NCBI GenBank assembly: GCA_020851115.1
Contig: JADZDJ010000126.1
Span: forward strand, 1 to 32,453
DNA length: 32,453 nt
Source of the DNA: Pirellulales bacterium
GTDB taxonomy: Bacteria; Planctomycetota; Planctomycetia; Pirellulales; JADZDJ01
Reading direction: 5' to 3'
Shown: positions 17,207 to 25,568 of the stretch, piece after piece
How the letters are laid out: each line of letters begins with the position of its first letter
Position numbering within the stretch: the first letter of the stretch is position 1
Made by a program: the position numbers and the translations under genes
The notes under the pieces: model-generated
Databases searched by the model: none
Told to the model about the DNA's origin: nothing
The model's input: only the letters and a program-made list of their open reading frames with translations

Positions 17207-17235
17207 TTGACTCATTTGCCCCCATCCGGTATACC
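17207..17235 (+). promoter_or_regulatory. Sigma70-like promoter of the M8-like gene
   Basis: TTGACT (17207-17212) and TATACC (17230-17235) are separated by exactly 17 bases, about 33 bases before the start codon. The short leader contains the strong Shine-Dalgarno GGAGGAG (17255-17261). This supports separate transcription of the M8-like gene from the upstream metzincin gene. Confidence 0.55.
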
Positions 17236-17268
17236 GAGAGAAGCCCTTGCTATTGGAGGAGACGGGAC

Positions 17269-19635
17269 ATGAAGATGCGTAACTGGCGGCGCTGGCGGCC
17301 CTCGGCCCGTGAGGCTGGCCGCGTCCGGTCTGCCGCCGTTGAAATGCTCGAACCGCGACTGGCGCTGAAGTGGGCGGGCGTTCCCCCGGCTTCGATCGCT
17401 CCTCCAGTCGTTTACACGGATGTAGTGCTCGATGCCGACAGCGACGCGACGGGTACGGCGGCGATCACCAGTAGCGAGATCGACTATTACAAGTTCCAGG
17501 CTTCCTCGACCGGCCCCTATGTGATTTCCGCCACCACGCCATCGAGCAACCTGAACCCGATCCTTGGCGTCTTTTCCGCCACCGGATCGCGGATTACTTA
17601 CAACGACAACATTTCGCGTCGGAACCTCGACAGCCGGGTTGCCGTCAACTTGCAAGATGGCGTGACCTATTTTGTTGGCATCACCAATCGCAGCAGCTCG
17701 TCGCACGGATCGTATACCTGGAAAATCGATGGCTTATGGCCGAGTCTACCCGACGACTCGTACGAGCAAAACGACTCGTTCGCCGCGGCTTCCGACCTGG
17801 GCACGCTCGACTCGGAAACCACGATCGGCAACCTGGCGTTGCGGGACCAAGCAGATTGGTTCAAGTTCACCACAATCAACACCGGCGAGGTTGCCCATTC
17901 GGTTTCGATTGAGTTCGAACATCGCCGCGGCGATTTGGATTTGGATCTCTCGAACGATCTGGGTGAAGTCGTCGGACGTTCGAGCAGCCGCGGCAATGTC
18001 GAATCGATCTCGCTCGCCGGGCTGCCGGCGGGTACGTATTACCTCCGCGTCTTTGGCTATCAGGGCGCCGTCAATCCGAGCTACCGGCTCTCGATCGATC
18101 CACCTACGGAAGCTCCCCCCTTGCCGACAGTCGATTTGTTCGGAAGTTTGCTCAAGCTGGATAGCGGCGTGAGTTGGGAGCAAGCCCTCCCGGTTCAAGC
18201 GGTCATCCAAAATGCCGGTTCGACCGACGCCGGGGCATTCAATGTCAAGTGGTATCTGTCGAAGGACGCCAAATTCTCCTCCGGCAGCGACATTTTGCTG
18301 GAGCGCACACCGGGTGGCGGCGATTCGTACCGAGTCTCTGGCGTTTCGGGAGGAAGCAACAGCATTGTCATCTCGGTCAATTTGCAATTACCCGAGCAAC
18401 CCACGGGCTGGGATGGAAAATTGTACTATCTGGTGATGGTCACCGACTCGGACGGCGAAATCACCGAAATGTCTGAAAACAACAACGGCGGCCAGATCGG
18501 CGGCGGCTTCGACAATCGCGCTTTGGCCTTTGGCCGCAAGGTCCGGCTGCCCAATGAAGGGTTTGACATCGATCTCTCGATGAAGGGCCTGACCGTCAAC
18601 GAAGAGGCGTTTGTAAAAGCGGCCGCGTACCGCTGGGAAGAAATCATCACGGGCGACTTGCCAGATCTTGTCGTGCAATTCCCCAGGCCCGGCGATTCGA
18701 AAATTCTGGACGATCTGCTGATTGGCGTCAAACAAGACACGATCGACGGCCCAAGCACCATTTTGGCGGTTGGCGGCCCCTCAGACCCGCGCGGAGTCGA
18801 TTGGAACAGTTTGCCGTTTTCCGGAAACGTGATCTTCGATCGAGCCGACATCAGCGATTTGGAACAGAGCGGCGATCTTTATTATGTGGCGCTGCACGAA
18901 ATCGGCCACGTTCTAGGTTTGATCACCATATTCCCATCGCTGATCGCGCAAGATGACCAAGGCAACAATATCTTCACCGGCCCTCAAGCCACTGCCGAGT
19001 ACGTCATGCTGTTCGGTCTCGATCCTGCAGAGACAAAAGGCGTGCCCCTCAGCGGCGCGCACTGGCCGGAAGACCTCTTTGGCGACGAGTTGATGACCCC
19101 GAACCTCAATTCGCCTAGCCTGATCTCGACCATCTCAATCGCGGCGCTGGCCGACATGGGATACAAAGTCGATTTGACGAAGGCCGACCCATGGACGGCG
19201 CCAGCCTCTGCCGCGTCGTCCGGTTCGCTGCCGGGCGGAGGGGTCGCCGGTCAATATGCCGTCACAGCGGCCTCGCCTGCGGCGGGCGCGGATGCCGGCG
19301 CTCCACAGGGTTTGTTGGGTTCCACGTTGCTGGCTTCCTTGGCATCAAATTCGACTTCCATTGCGCCGTCGGCCGCGCTGGCGATTTCGTTGCCTGGCTC
19401 CGCGAACGCTGAACCGATCAAGAATTTCGTTCCCCGCGCCGCTGGGCTTTTGCGTGACATGGAACGGCCGATCGATGACTTGCAGCTCGAGCGCGCCATG
19501 CCCAGTGCGTCGGAGGTCGATTCGCTGTTGGCGGACACGACGGAAGACGGCGATCGTTCGACATCGAATCACTCGCACGACGCCGACGAAGCGCTGCTGC
19601 TTGAGTGGCGGCTAACGACGATTTGGGAAGCCTAG
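17269..19635 (+). CDS. Exported LEPR protein with PPC and CARDB-like domains and leishmanolysin-like (M8) peptidase
   Basis: The 788-residue protein starts with a basic leader and LEPRLAL (27-33). Two PPC-like beta domains follow, about 46-155 and about 160-285 (YYKF, DWFKFTT, AGTYYLRVFG). A CARDB-like domain covers about 290-405 (VIQNAGSTDAGAF..., ITEMSENNN). The peptidase domain has HEIGHVLGL with H543, E544 and H547. A distant H598 (GAHW) and M609 (ELMTP) are 11 residues apart, the same spacing as the third zinc ligand and Met-turn of leishmanolysin (from recall: H334, M345), and SIAALADMGY resembles that family's following segment. The C-terminal tail (about 645-788) is Ala/Ser-rich. The zinc site looks complete. 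GGAGGAG precedes the ATG. The non-catalytic PPC/CARDB domains sit N-terminal to the protease, which is unusual. Confidence 0.87.
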   Translation: MKMRNWRRWRPSAREAGRVRSAAVEMLEPRLALKWAGVPPASIAPPVVYTDVVLDADSDATGTAAITSSEIDYYKFQASSTGPYVISATTPSSNLNPILGVFSATGSRITYNDNISRRNLDSRVAVNLQDGVTYFVGITNRSSSSHGSYTWKIDGLWPSLPDDSYEQNDSFAAASDLGTLDSETTIGNLALRDQADWFKFTTINTGEVAHSVSIEFEHRRGDLDLDLSNDLGEVVGRSSSRGNVESISLAGLPAGTYYLRVFGYQGAVNPSYRLSIDPPTEAPPLPTVDLFGSLLKLDSGVSWEQALPVQAVIQNAGSTDAGAFNVKWYLSKDAKFSSGSDILLERTPGGGDSYRVSGVSGGSNSIVISVNLQLPEQPTGWDGKLYYLVMVTDSDGEITEMSENNNGGQIGGGFDNRALAFGRKVRLPNEGFDIDLSMKGLTVNEEAFVKAAAYRWEEIITGDLPDLVVQFPRPGDSKILDDLLIGVKQDTIDGPSTILAVGGPSDPRGVDWNSLPFSGNVIFDRADISDLEQSGDLYYVALHEIGHVLGLITIFPSLIAQDDQGNNIFTGPQATAEYVMLFGLDPAETKGVPLSGAHWPEDLFGDELMTPNLNSPSLISTISIAALADMGYKVDLTKADPWTAPASAASSGSLPGGGVAGQYAVTAASPAAGADAGAPQGLLGSTLLASLASNSTSIAPSAALAISLPGSANAEPIKNFVPRAAGLLRDMERPIDDLQLERAMPSASEVDSLLADTTEDGDRSTSNHSHDADEALLLEWRLTTIWEA

Positions 19636-20086
19636 GGATCAACTCCAACCATCGACAAATCGCGGCACAAATTGCCTGCCGACCATCGGCAGGGCGTGCT
19701 GAGGCTGTGTTTCGTCCGACCGAGCGAAGCCCTGGAACCCAAAAGGCAAATGGTTGGCCGGCTTCGTCACCTGGCGGAGCTTTCCGCAGATATTGATCTG
19801 GAAATTCAGGCCGTCAACTCAATTTCATTCTTACTCTTGCCCGCAAAAATCACTTGACAGCCCGCCTTACCCTAATGAGACTGAGAGATACGTAGCCGAT
19901 AGGGGCGCTGCGCACCAGGAATGAGCTTGCCTGCCGGAACATCTTCTCTGCAAAGTCTGCGGCATCGATGGCGCCCAACCCGGGCGGCAGTGCCGAGCGC
20001 TTGAACTTCATGGAGGGGACAGGCAATTTCGATCCATTCCACTCGACCCACTGCATCGATTTCTTTCCTTCCACGCGGTACACACC
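19636..20086. other. Gene-free stretch between the second and third LEPR genes
   Basis: These 451 bases hold the hairpin at 19675-19693 and a TTGACA at 19854-19859 that lacks a good -10 at 16-18 bases. No gene is supported; frames crossing it have no recognisable product. The third LEPR gene therefore probably has its own, unrecognised promoter. Confidence 0.4.
19675..19693 (+). terminator. Hairpin after the M8-like gene (possible terminator)
   Basis: CCTGCCGA-CCA-TCGGCAGG forms a perfect 8-bp stem about 40 bases after the stop codon. There is no T-run, so intrinsic termination is uncertain; it could stabilise the 3' end instead. Confidence 0.35.
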
Positions 20087-23000
20087 ATGGCACTGGAACA
20101 GCCCGGCATGCTTTCGTCTTGGATCTCTCAACTTCGACATCGCGGTTCGAAGGGCTTGCGCACGTCGGCCGATAGCCGCCGCGCTCGATTTCGCCGTCCC
20201 CCGCTGGCGATCGAGTCGCTCGAACGCCGAGAGCTGATGGTGAGCCGCGTGTTTTTGGATTTTGGCAACGGGTTCACGACACTGGGGAGCGGCGTGTTCA
20301 CGGGCACGACGATCATGGACTTCAAGGGCGAAGATTTAACGGAGAAGCTGGGAGGGGCGGCGGCTGCCGCCGGCAACGGATATACATCGTCCATCGGCGC
20401 ATTTGCCCCGGGCGACTACCGAATGGTGGGCTTCAGCGACGTCGTCAACGTGCTCAGCTCCGTGACCGTTACGACCGATCCGCTCATTCTGGAGCGCGCC
20501 ATTTCTCGACAAATCAGGCGCGCCTTGGAACCGTTCGATATTCAAGTGATTTCCTCCATCGATGGTCTCAACGACACAATTCCAGAACCGACGTTTTTCG
20601 GCTTCCCGTCGGCGGACCTCGACCAAGCCAATGCCTTGATTTCGCTCAACGAAATTGCCGCCGATGATGATGACGACACCGCCAATGCCACGGTGCCGCA
20701 ATTTGGCGCCGATGATGTCTATCTGTTCTTTGGCGGGCTATACGCGCAAGAAGACGAGGTTTTGATTCCGCTCAATATTCCGCTGACGGCCAAGTTTGGC
20801 GTCGAAGTCGAATCGCAAGGCTCGCTGCCCAATCGGCTCGATTCCGGCGGCATCGTGGACGTCAACTTCTGGATCAATCGCGTCCTCGGTCCGACGGGCA
20901 CTGGCGGTACGCTCAACACCGCCATGGCGAATGCCGCGATGTACATCACCGGCTGGGATTACGGTCTGGTCGAGGTGGAAGACGGCAAGCGCGGGCAGTA
21001 CACGCAATATTTCGATTCGGATACGCGGCTCATCGACCAATCTAGCGCGATGGTCGAAGCCGGCTGGACCGAATCCTTTGTCGACTACTACAGCCCCGAC
21101 GGAGTTGCCAAGCCGATCAGCGATCAACATTCGGCGTACTTCAATCGCAACTCGTTGATGCAAAACGGCCTCGACTTCCATCAGCTCTTACGGCAGGGCA
21201 CGCTGGGCAATCCGCCGGTCTTGAATGTGCCGGGATTTCCGCTGCCGCCGCCAGGTTTTCCGGAGTTTTCTCCGCCGACCTACACGATCAATACCGATCC
21301 GAACGTTCGAGTCAGCCTGTACGACTTGCTGGCCAACGATCCCGACATTGGCCGCAATCCCGATGTACAGTACGTCACCGGCACCGGAGCATTCGATCGC
21401 ATTCGGATCCAAAAGCTCGATGGGAATCGCGCATCGGTTTCGATCCAATCGTATCGCGATTCGAATTTCAACGGCTTGATCCAGGCGAACTCGTATACGA
21501 TCGACCTGTCGAAAATCATTATCCCTGGCCGCCGCGACTCGGGGCAGCCCTTCCGCCTGATCATTGAGGGGTGCAATAGCGACGATCAAATATTTCTGGA
21601 TGATCGACTGGGCGTGCAGGTGGTGGTCCACGGCGGGCCGGACCTCGAACGGTTGATGATCAGCGGCAGTGGCGTCGAGAACGTTCAATACACCGCCATG
21701 GGATCCGCCGTTGATCCATTCCATGAGCAATTAATTCCCGAGTTGTTGCTTCCCGCGGCGGCCGGGCGGATGGTGATCACCGGTCGGTTCGGTTCGACGA
21801 CGGTGCTAGTCGATCAATTCAACCCGATGAACGCCAGCGCCGTGCGGCTGGATAACTTCAATTCTCTCCAGTACAACTTGCCCGGGTACTTGAATAGTGA
21901 CTTGAATGTGACGGTTCCACGTTCGGGAGAATGGCGAATTGCCGGTACGCTAGACAACCCCTTGTTTCCGATTCCTGGCTTTCCGACGCCGCACGACGCG
22001 TCGACAGGTAAACTGGATTTTACCCAGATCGGGCATCTGGTGGTCGATACATCCCTCGGCACGGCGGACGACAACCTTACGTTCAGCACCGATGCCGCGC
22101 TGCCGCCGGGACTGACGAGCGTCTTCATCTCGATGGGGGGCGGAATCGATCACTTGACGTTCGACGATAGCGGCAATCTAGCCAACCTCGACTATTTCCT
22201 CTCGCCGACCGAGGTCGATTATGGGACGGGAGTCTCGACGAAGTTCACCGGATATGGCTACCACTGCGTACAACAATTGACGGTCAATGGTACGCAGGGG
22301 GGCAACGACTTCGTCGTAGTTCCCAGCACGGTGACCGAAATGCGCATTAACGGCGACGACCCACCCAGTGGTTCGTTCGGCGAAGATTCGCTGACGATTC
22401 GCCGCTCGGGAATTAGCGGCGCGACAGTCACGCCCAACGGCATTGGCAATGGCACTTGGAGCTTTACCAGCGGACACAAAGACATCGTTTTTACCGGCAT
22501 CGAAGAGTTGACTGCGCCTCCGGCGATTGTGGCCTTGACCGGCGCGTCGGACACGGGCCGGGGGCAGCCGCTGGTCAAAGTCTACGAAGCGGCCAGCAAC
22601 GAATTGCTCTACAGCTTCTATGCCTATCCAAGATCGTTTCGCGGCGGCGTGCGCGTGGCCGTGGGCGACATGAACGGCGATTCGACGCCTGACCTCGTTG
22701 TGGCCCCCGGCGCGGGCCGCGGCGATGTGAAGGTATACGACGGAGCGCTACTGCAAACGATGGCCGATGCCGATGCGTTTGTCGCCGATCCAGATTCGGC
22801 ACTGCTCGACACGTTTATCCCGGAAAGCGGCAGCTATCGCAACAAGGGGCTTTTCGTGGCCGTCGGCGACATCGATGGCGACGGCGACAACGACATCGCC
22901 ACTTCGCGTTCGCGCGGCCAGACGATGGTCCGCGTTTTCGACAACGACGGCACGGGCTTCTTCAGCCGCTTGACGGCTTGGCGGCCCTACAGTACGAACG

Positions 23001-23497
23001 TCGTCTCCGGCGCGGCAGTCGCGGTGGCCGATCTCGACAACGATGGACTGGCGGAGGTCATCACGGCGCCTGGCGCTGGTGTGAAAACGGAAATCCGGGT
23101 TTTCGACGGCTTCGGCGGCGGACTGATTCGCAAATTCAACGCCTTTGAAAGTTCGTTCCGTAACGGCGTCTCGCTGGCTGCCGGAGATGCCGACGGCGAC
23201 GGCAAAGCCGAGATTTTTGTCGGCGCAGGCATCGGCGGCCGATCGCGGGTGCGAATGTTCTCGCCCCTCGGCGACTTGAAAGAGGAATTCCGAGCCTATA
23301 CCAGCGGCAACGTGAACTCCCCATTGAGAATTGCGACCGTCGATCCCGACGGTGCAGACCGCGTGCTGCTGTTTGTCGGCCAAGGCAACGACGGTAGGTC
23401 GCACCGCATTCGCCTGTTCGATCCGCTCACGGGTAATCGCATCGATGAATTTCTCGAGCGCGATCCGGCCTTTGACGGCGGAGTATTTCTCGGTTAG
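20087..23497 (+). CDS. Exported LEPR-like protein, pseudo-metzincin paralogue with FG-GAP-like repeats
   Basis: The 1136-residue paralogue of the metzincin at 13647-17048 has a basic leader and LERRELM (45-51) in place of LEPRxLL. The same layout follows: an N-terminal domain, a conserved segment (YDLLANDPDIGRNPD versus YEKLASDPDIGLNPD) leading into VTGTGAFD, beta-rich middle, four repeat sites (DMNGDSTPD, DIDGDGDND, DLDNDGLAE, DADGDGKAE), and the ending FDGGVFLG (versus FGGGIAMG). At the zinc site the aligned stretch AMANAAMYITGWDYGLVEV (279-297) has Y286, I287, W290 and E296 where the paralogue has H, E, H and H. The fold looks conserved but it cannot bind zinc in the metzincin way. It is probably a binding or structural protein. 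The ATG at 20087 has no Shine-Dalgarno; M8 is an alternative. Confidence 0.86.
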   Translation: MALEQPGMLSSWISQLRHRGSKGLRTSADSRRARFRRPPLAIESLERRELMVSRVFLDFGNGFTTLGSGVFTGTTIMDFKGEDLTEKLGGAAAAAGNGYTSSIGAFAPGDYRMVGFSDVVNVLSSVTVTTDPLILERAISRQIRRALEPFDIQVISSIDGLNDTIPEPTFFGFPSADLDQANALISLNEIAADDDDDTANATVPQFGADDVYLFFGGLYAQEDEVLIPLNIPLTAKFGVEVESQGSLPNRLDSGGIVDVNFWINRVLGPTGTGGTLNTAMANAAMYITGWDYGLVEVEDGKRGQYTQYFDSDTRLIDQSSAMVEAGWTESFVDYYSPDGVAKPISDQHSAYFNRNSLMQNGLDFHQLLRQGTLGNPPVLNVPGFPLPPPGFPEFSPPTYTINTDPNVRVSLYDLLANDPDIGRNPDVQYVTGTGAFDRIRIQKLDGNRASVSIQSYRDSNFNGLIQANSYTIDLSKIIIPGRRDSGQPFRLIIEGCNSDDQIFLDDRLGVQVVVHGGPDLERLMISGSGVENVQYTAMGSAVDPFHEQLIPELLLPAAAGRMVITGRFGSTTVLVDQFNPMNASAVRLDNFNSLQYNLPGYLNSDLNVTVPRSGEWRIAGTLDNPLFPIPGFPTPHDASTGKLDFTQIGHLVVDTSLGTADDNLTFSTDAALPPGLTSVFISMGGGIDHLTFDDSGNLANLDYFLSPTEVDYGTGVSTKFTGYGYHCVQQLTVNGTQGGNDFVVVPSTVTEMRINGDDPPSGSFGEDSLTIRRSGISGATVTPNGIGNGTWSFTSGHKDIVFTGIEELTAPPAIVALTGASDTGRGQPLVKVYEAASNELLYSFYAYPRSFRGGVRVAVGDMNGDSTPDLVVAPGAGRGDVKVYDGALLQTMADADAFVADPDSALLDTFIPESGSYRNKGLFVAVGDIDGDGDNDIATSRSRGQTMVRVFDNDGTGFFSRLTAWRPYSTNVVSGAAVAVADLDNDGLAEVITAPGAGVKTEIRVFDGFGGGLIRKFNAFESSFRNGVSLAAGDADGDGKAEIFVGAGIGGRSRVRMFSPLGDLKEEFRAYTSGNVNSPLRIATVDPDGADRVLLFVGQGNDGRSHRIRLFDPLTGNRIDEFLERDPAFDGGVFLG

Positions 23498-23576
23498 CGA
23501 TCGACGGAAGCTCACTTCAACAAGTAGTCATGTTGCTCGCTTCCTGTCCGGCGCTGCTCGGAACATTGGTTCCGGT

Positions 23577-23993
23577 TCAAATCCGCAGCACTGAAGATTG
23601 AGCCAGGATATCCTCGACCGAATGCAGCTTTCCTCGGCCGCTGCCGGGGCAGACTTGGCAGGTGTGTTGCCATGCCGCCGGCGTGCGGATATTCGAGTGC
23701 CAGAAGGGCCACGTGCGGCACTGTTTAGGCCGATCCTCATAGACGGTACATTTCCGCGCCTGGCCGTCGAAGAACACACAATCGCCGTTTTCGAATTCAA
23801 TTAAGCTCTTGCGAATTCCCACTTGGCGAACGAACTTCTGTTCGAATTGGTCCAGCGGAATTCCCAATCGCCGCGCCAGCGCTGCGATTTCTTCATGGGT
23901 CAGCCAGACATAGCCAGGCGAACCTGTACAGCAATCGCCGCACTGGCTGCATTCGAATTTCAGACCTTCGTGGTACCAAGGGACTGTTGCCAT
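23577..23993 (-). CDS. YkgJ-family cysteine-cluster protein
   Basis: The 138-residue protein has the YkgJ-type cysteine array: C15, C18, C21 and C22 (CSQCGDCC), then C72, C82, C92, C112 and C115 (KCTVYEDRPKQC, CQVC). Such proteins probably bind zinc or an iron-sulfur cluster, but their function is not well established. A second motif, RPKQCRTWPFW, is typical of the family. I chose the ATG at 23993; a TTG-initiated extension to 24005 is possible. It lies 53 bases downstream of the cysteine-desulfurase-family gene on the same strand, consistent with an operon and a sulfur or metal-cluster theme. It converges with the pseudo-metzincin gene. Confidence 0.85.
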   Translation of the reverse strand: MATVPWYHEGLKFECSQCGDCCTGSPGYVWLTHEEIAALARRLGIPLDQFEQKFVRQVGIRKSLIEFENGDCVFFDGQARKCTVYEDRPKQCRTWPFWHSNIRTPAAWQHTCQVCPGSGRGKLHSVEDILAQSSVLRI

Positions 23994-24012
23994 GAGGAAT
24001 TCCAATTTTCGT

Positions 24013-24047
24013 TTCCGCGCGGAGCGGAATACGAGAAAACACGTATT
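24013..24047. repeat. Two adjacent hairpins between desulfurase and YkgJ genes
   Basis: TTCCGC-GCGGA-GCGGAA (24013-24029) and AATACG-AGAAAACA-CGTATT (24028-24047) sit next to each other just after the desulfurase stop. They could shape mRNA stability between the two genes. No T-run supports termination. Confidence 0.4.
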
Positions 24048-25204
24048 TAGGCGATTTCTTGCACGGCACGAATTGCCGCGTCGACGTCGTCCGCTGTGTT
24101 GAACGGACCGATGCTGAAACGAACGGTGCCACCGCGGTCGATAGTGCCCATGGCTCCGTGGATTCGTGGCGCACAGTGCAAGCCGGCACGAACTTGAACG
24201 CCGAACGCCGAATCGAGTGCTGCGGCGGCTTCCTGCGGATCATAGCCCTCGATCGTAATACTGACAACACCCACGCTCGCGGCGGCATCGCTCGGGCCAT
24301 ACAAAACGACGCCATCGATCGCAGCCAGTCCCGCCGTTAGTCTTTCTTTCAACATCCGCTCCCGCTCGCTGATGGCGCGAACTCCTTGTGCTTCCAGCCA
24401 CTCGATACCGGCCGCCAGTCCGGCGATTCCAGCCACATTGAGATTGCCCGCCTCATATTTGTCGGGCAGTGAATCTGGTTGCAACTCGCTCTCGCTGCTG
24501 CTCCCCGTGCCGCCCTGGCGAATGGAGCGAAGGTGGGTTTCCACTCCCGGCCGAATGTAAAGCAGTCCTGTTCCCAGCGGGCCGAGCAAACCCTTGTGTC
24601 CTGGAGCAGACAGCAGGTCGGCCTGAAGCGATTCGACGGAAATCGGAATCTGGCCGAGCGATTGCGCCGCGTCGATCAAATAGAACGAATTGCTCTCGCG
24701 ACAAATGTTTCCGACTTCGACCACTGGCTGGACAGCCCCGGTAACATTCGACGCATGGAGCATCGCAACCAATCGAGTCGTCGAGCGCAGCGCACGACGG
24801 ATATCCTCGGCACAAACAAGCCCCGATGCATCGCACGGCACGTACGTGACTTCGACTCCAAGAATGTCCTGACATGCTCGCAGCGGCCGTAGCACCGAGT
24901 TGTGTTCCGCAGCGGTGCAAATCGCATGATCGCCCGGTCGCAATAGGCCGTGAATCGCAAGATTCAGCGCATCGCTGCCATTGGCGGTGAATACAATGTG
25001 CGATGGATCGGCAGCGCCAATGAACCGCGAGACGGCAAGCCGAGCGGTATCGACCACTCGCTTCGATTCGCCGGCGGCGGCGTATGCGCCACGGCCTGCC
25101 GCTGCGCCGACGTTGCGCAGATAGCGATCGACCGCCACATAGACCGATTCTGGCTTGGGCCAGCTCGTCGCGGCGTTATCGAGATAAATCCGATGCTGAG
25201 ACAA
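24047..25204 (-). CDS. Cysteine-desulfurase-family PLP enzyme (aminotransferase class V)
   Basis: The 385-residue cytoplasmic enzyme has the fold type I PLP features of the cysteine desulfurase family: YLDNAATSWPKP at the N-terminus, AEHNS with H101, DAAQ (178-181), the PLP lysine K204 in SAPGHKGLLGPLG, and GLHCAP with the persulfide-type cysteine C344. It would release sulfur from cysteine for Fe-S clusters or thiolation. It resembles the single-gene desulfurase-family group (TIGR01977 type) more than IscS by LHCAP context, which is recall. The start is odd: the only suitable codon is TTG at 25204, directly abutting a tRNA-Asp 3' remnant, and no Shine-Dalgarno is visible. Family members start just before LDNAAT, so the protein is essentially full length. 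Probably co-transcribed with the YkgJ gene. Confidence 0.87.
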   Translation of the reverse strand: MSQHRIYLDNAATSWPKPESVYVAVDRYLRNVGAAAGRGAYAAAGESKRVVDTARLAVSRFIGAADPSHIVFTANGSDALNLAIHGLLRPGDHAICTAAEHNSVLRPLRACQDILGVEVTYVPCDASGLVCAEDIRRALRSTTRLVAMLHASNVTGAVQPVVEVGNICRESNSFYLIDAAQSLGQIPISVESLQADLLSAPGHKGLLGPLGTGLLYIRPGVETHLRSIRQGGTGSSSESELQPDSLPDKYEAGNLNVAGIAGLAAGIEWLEAQGVRAISERERMLKERLTAGLAAIDGVVLYGPSDAAASVGVVSITIEGYDPQEAAAALDSAFGVQVRAGLHCAPRIHGAMGTIDRGGTVRFSIGPFNTADDVDAAIRAVQEIA

Positions 25205-25568
25205 GCGAAGGTGGCGGGACTTGAACCCGCGACTTCCAACGTGACAGGCACGATCAAAGCCGCGCTGAAATTACTATATTTCCCGAAGAATATGGGAATT
25301 CTATCGCTAATTGTAGGGTTTGCAACCCTTCGCAAAGAGGAGCTATCTTGCCCGGCAATTTCCCCAAGTCGCGGATTGCGCGTCGGAAAATATTTCGGTC
25401 CTCACCAGAATTTGTGGGCGATTGAGTACGACAGCGCTAAATTCTTGAACCAAGCAAAAAAGGACATGCGTTGCTTGACGATGGTTGCGGTTGTGCCGAG
25501 AATTGATTGTCTCGCCTAAATATCCTCCGCGCTTGCCAAGGTTCTCCTTTATTCTTCTTTGCGTCCCC
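25205..25568. other. Gene-free stretch holding the tRNA remnant
   Basis: These 364 bases contain the tRNA-Asp 3' half at 25206-25248 and a perfect 6-bp inverted repeat AGGGTT-TGC-AACCCT (25315-25329). No integrase, transposase or other gene is supported in it. It must also contain the promoter of the M28 peptidase gene, which I could not identify. Confidence 0.45.
25206..25248 (-). pseudogene. 3' half of a tRNA-Asp(GTC), truncated at the anticodon loop
   Basis: Read on the minus strand this gives the loop CTGTCAC with anticodon GTC, 3' anticodon strand GTTGG, variable loop AAGTC, T arm GCGGG-TTCAAGT-CCCGC, acceptor strand CACCTTC and discriminator G. CCA is not encoded. The matching 5' half (acceptor GAAGGTG, D arm, CCAAC) is absent upstream, and no such 5' half is found nearby, so it is not a functional tRNA. 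Such fragments often mark attachment sites of elements that integrate at tRNA 3' ends. Confidence 0.7.

Noticed and set aside
19854-19859. TTGACA as a promoter of the third LEPR gene
   Set aside because: No acceptable -10 element occurs 16-18 bases downstream.
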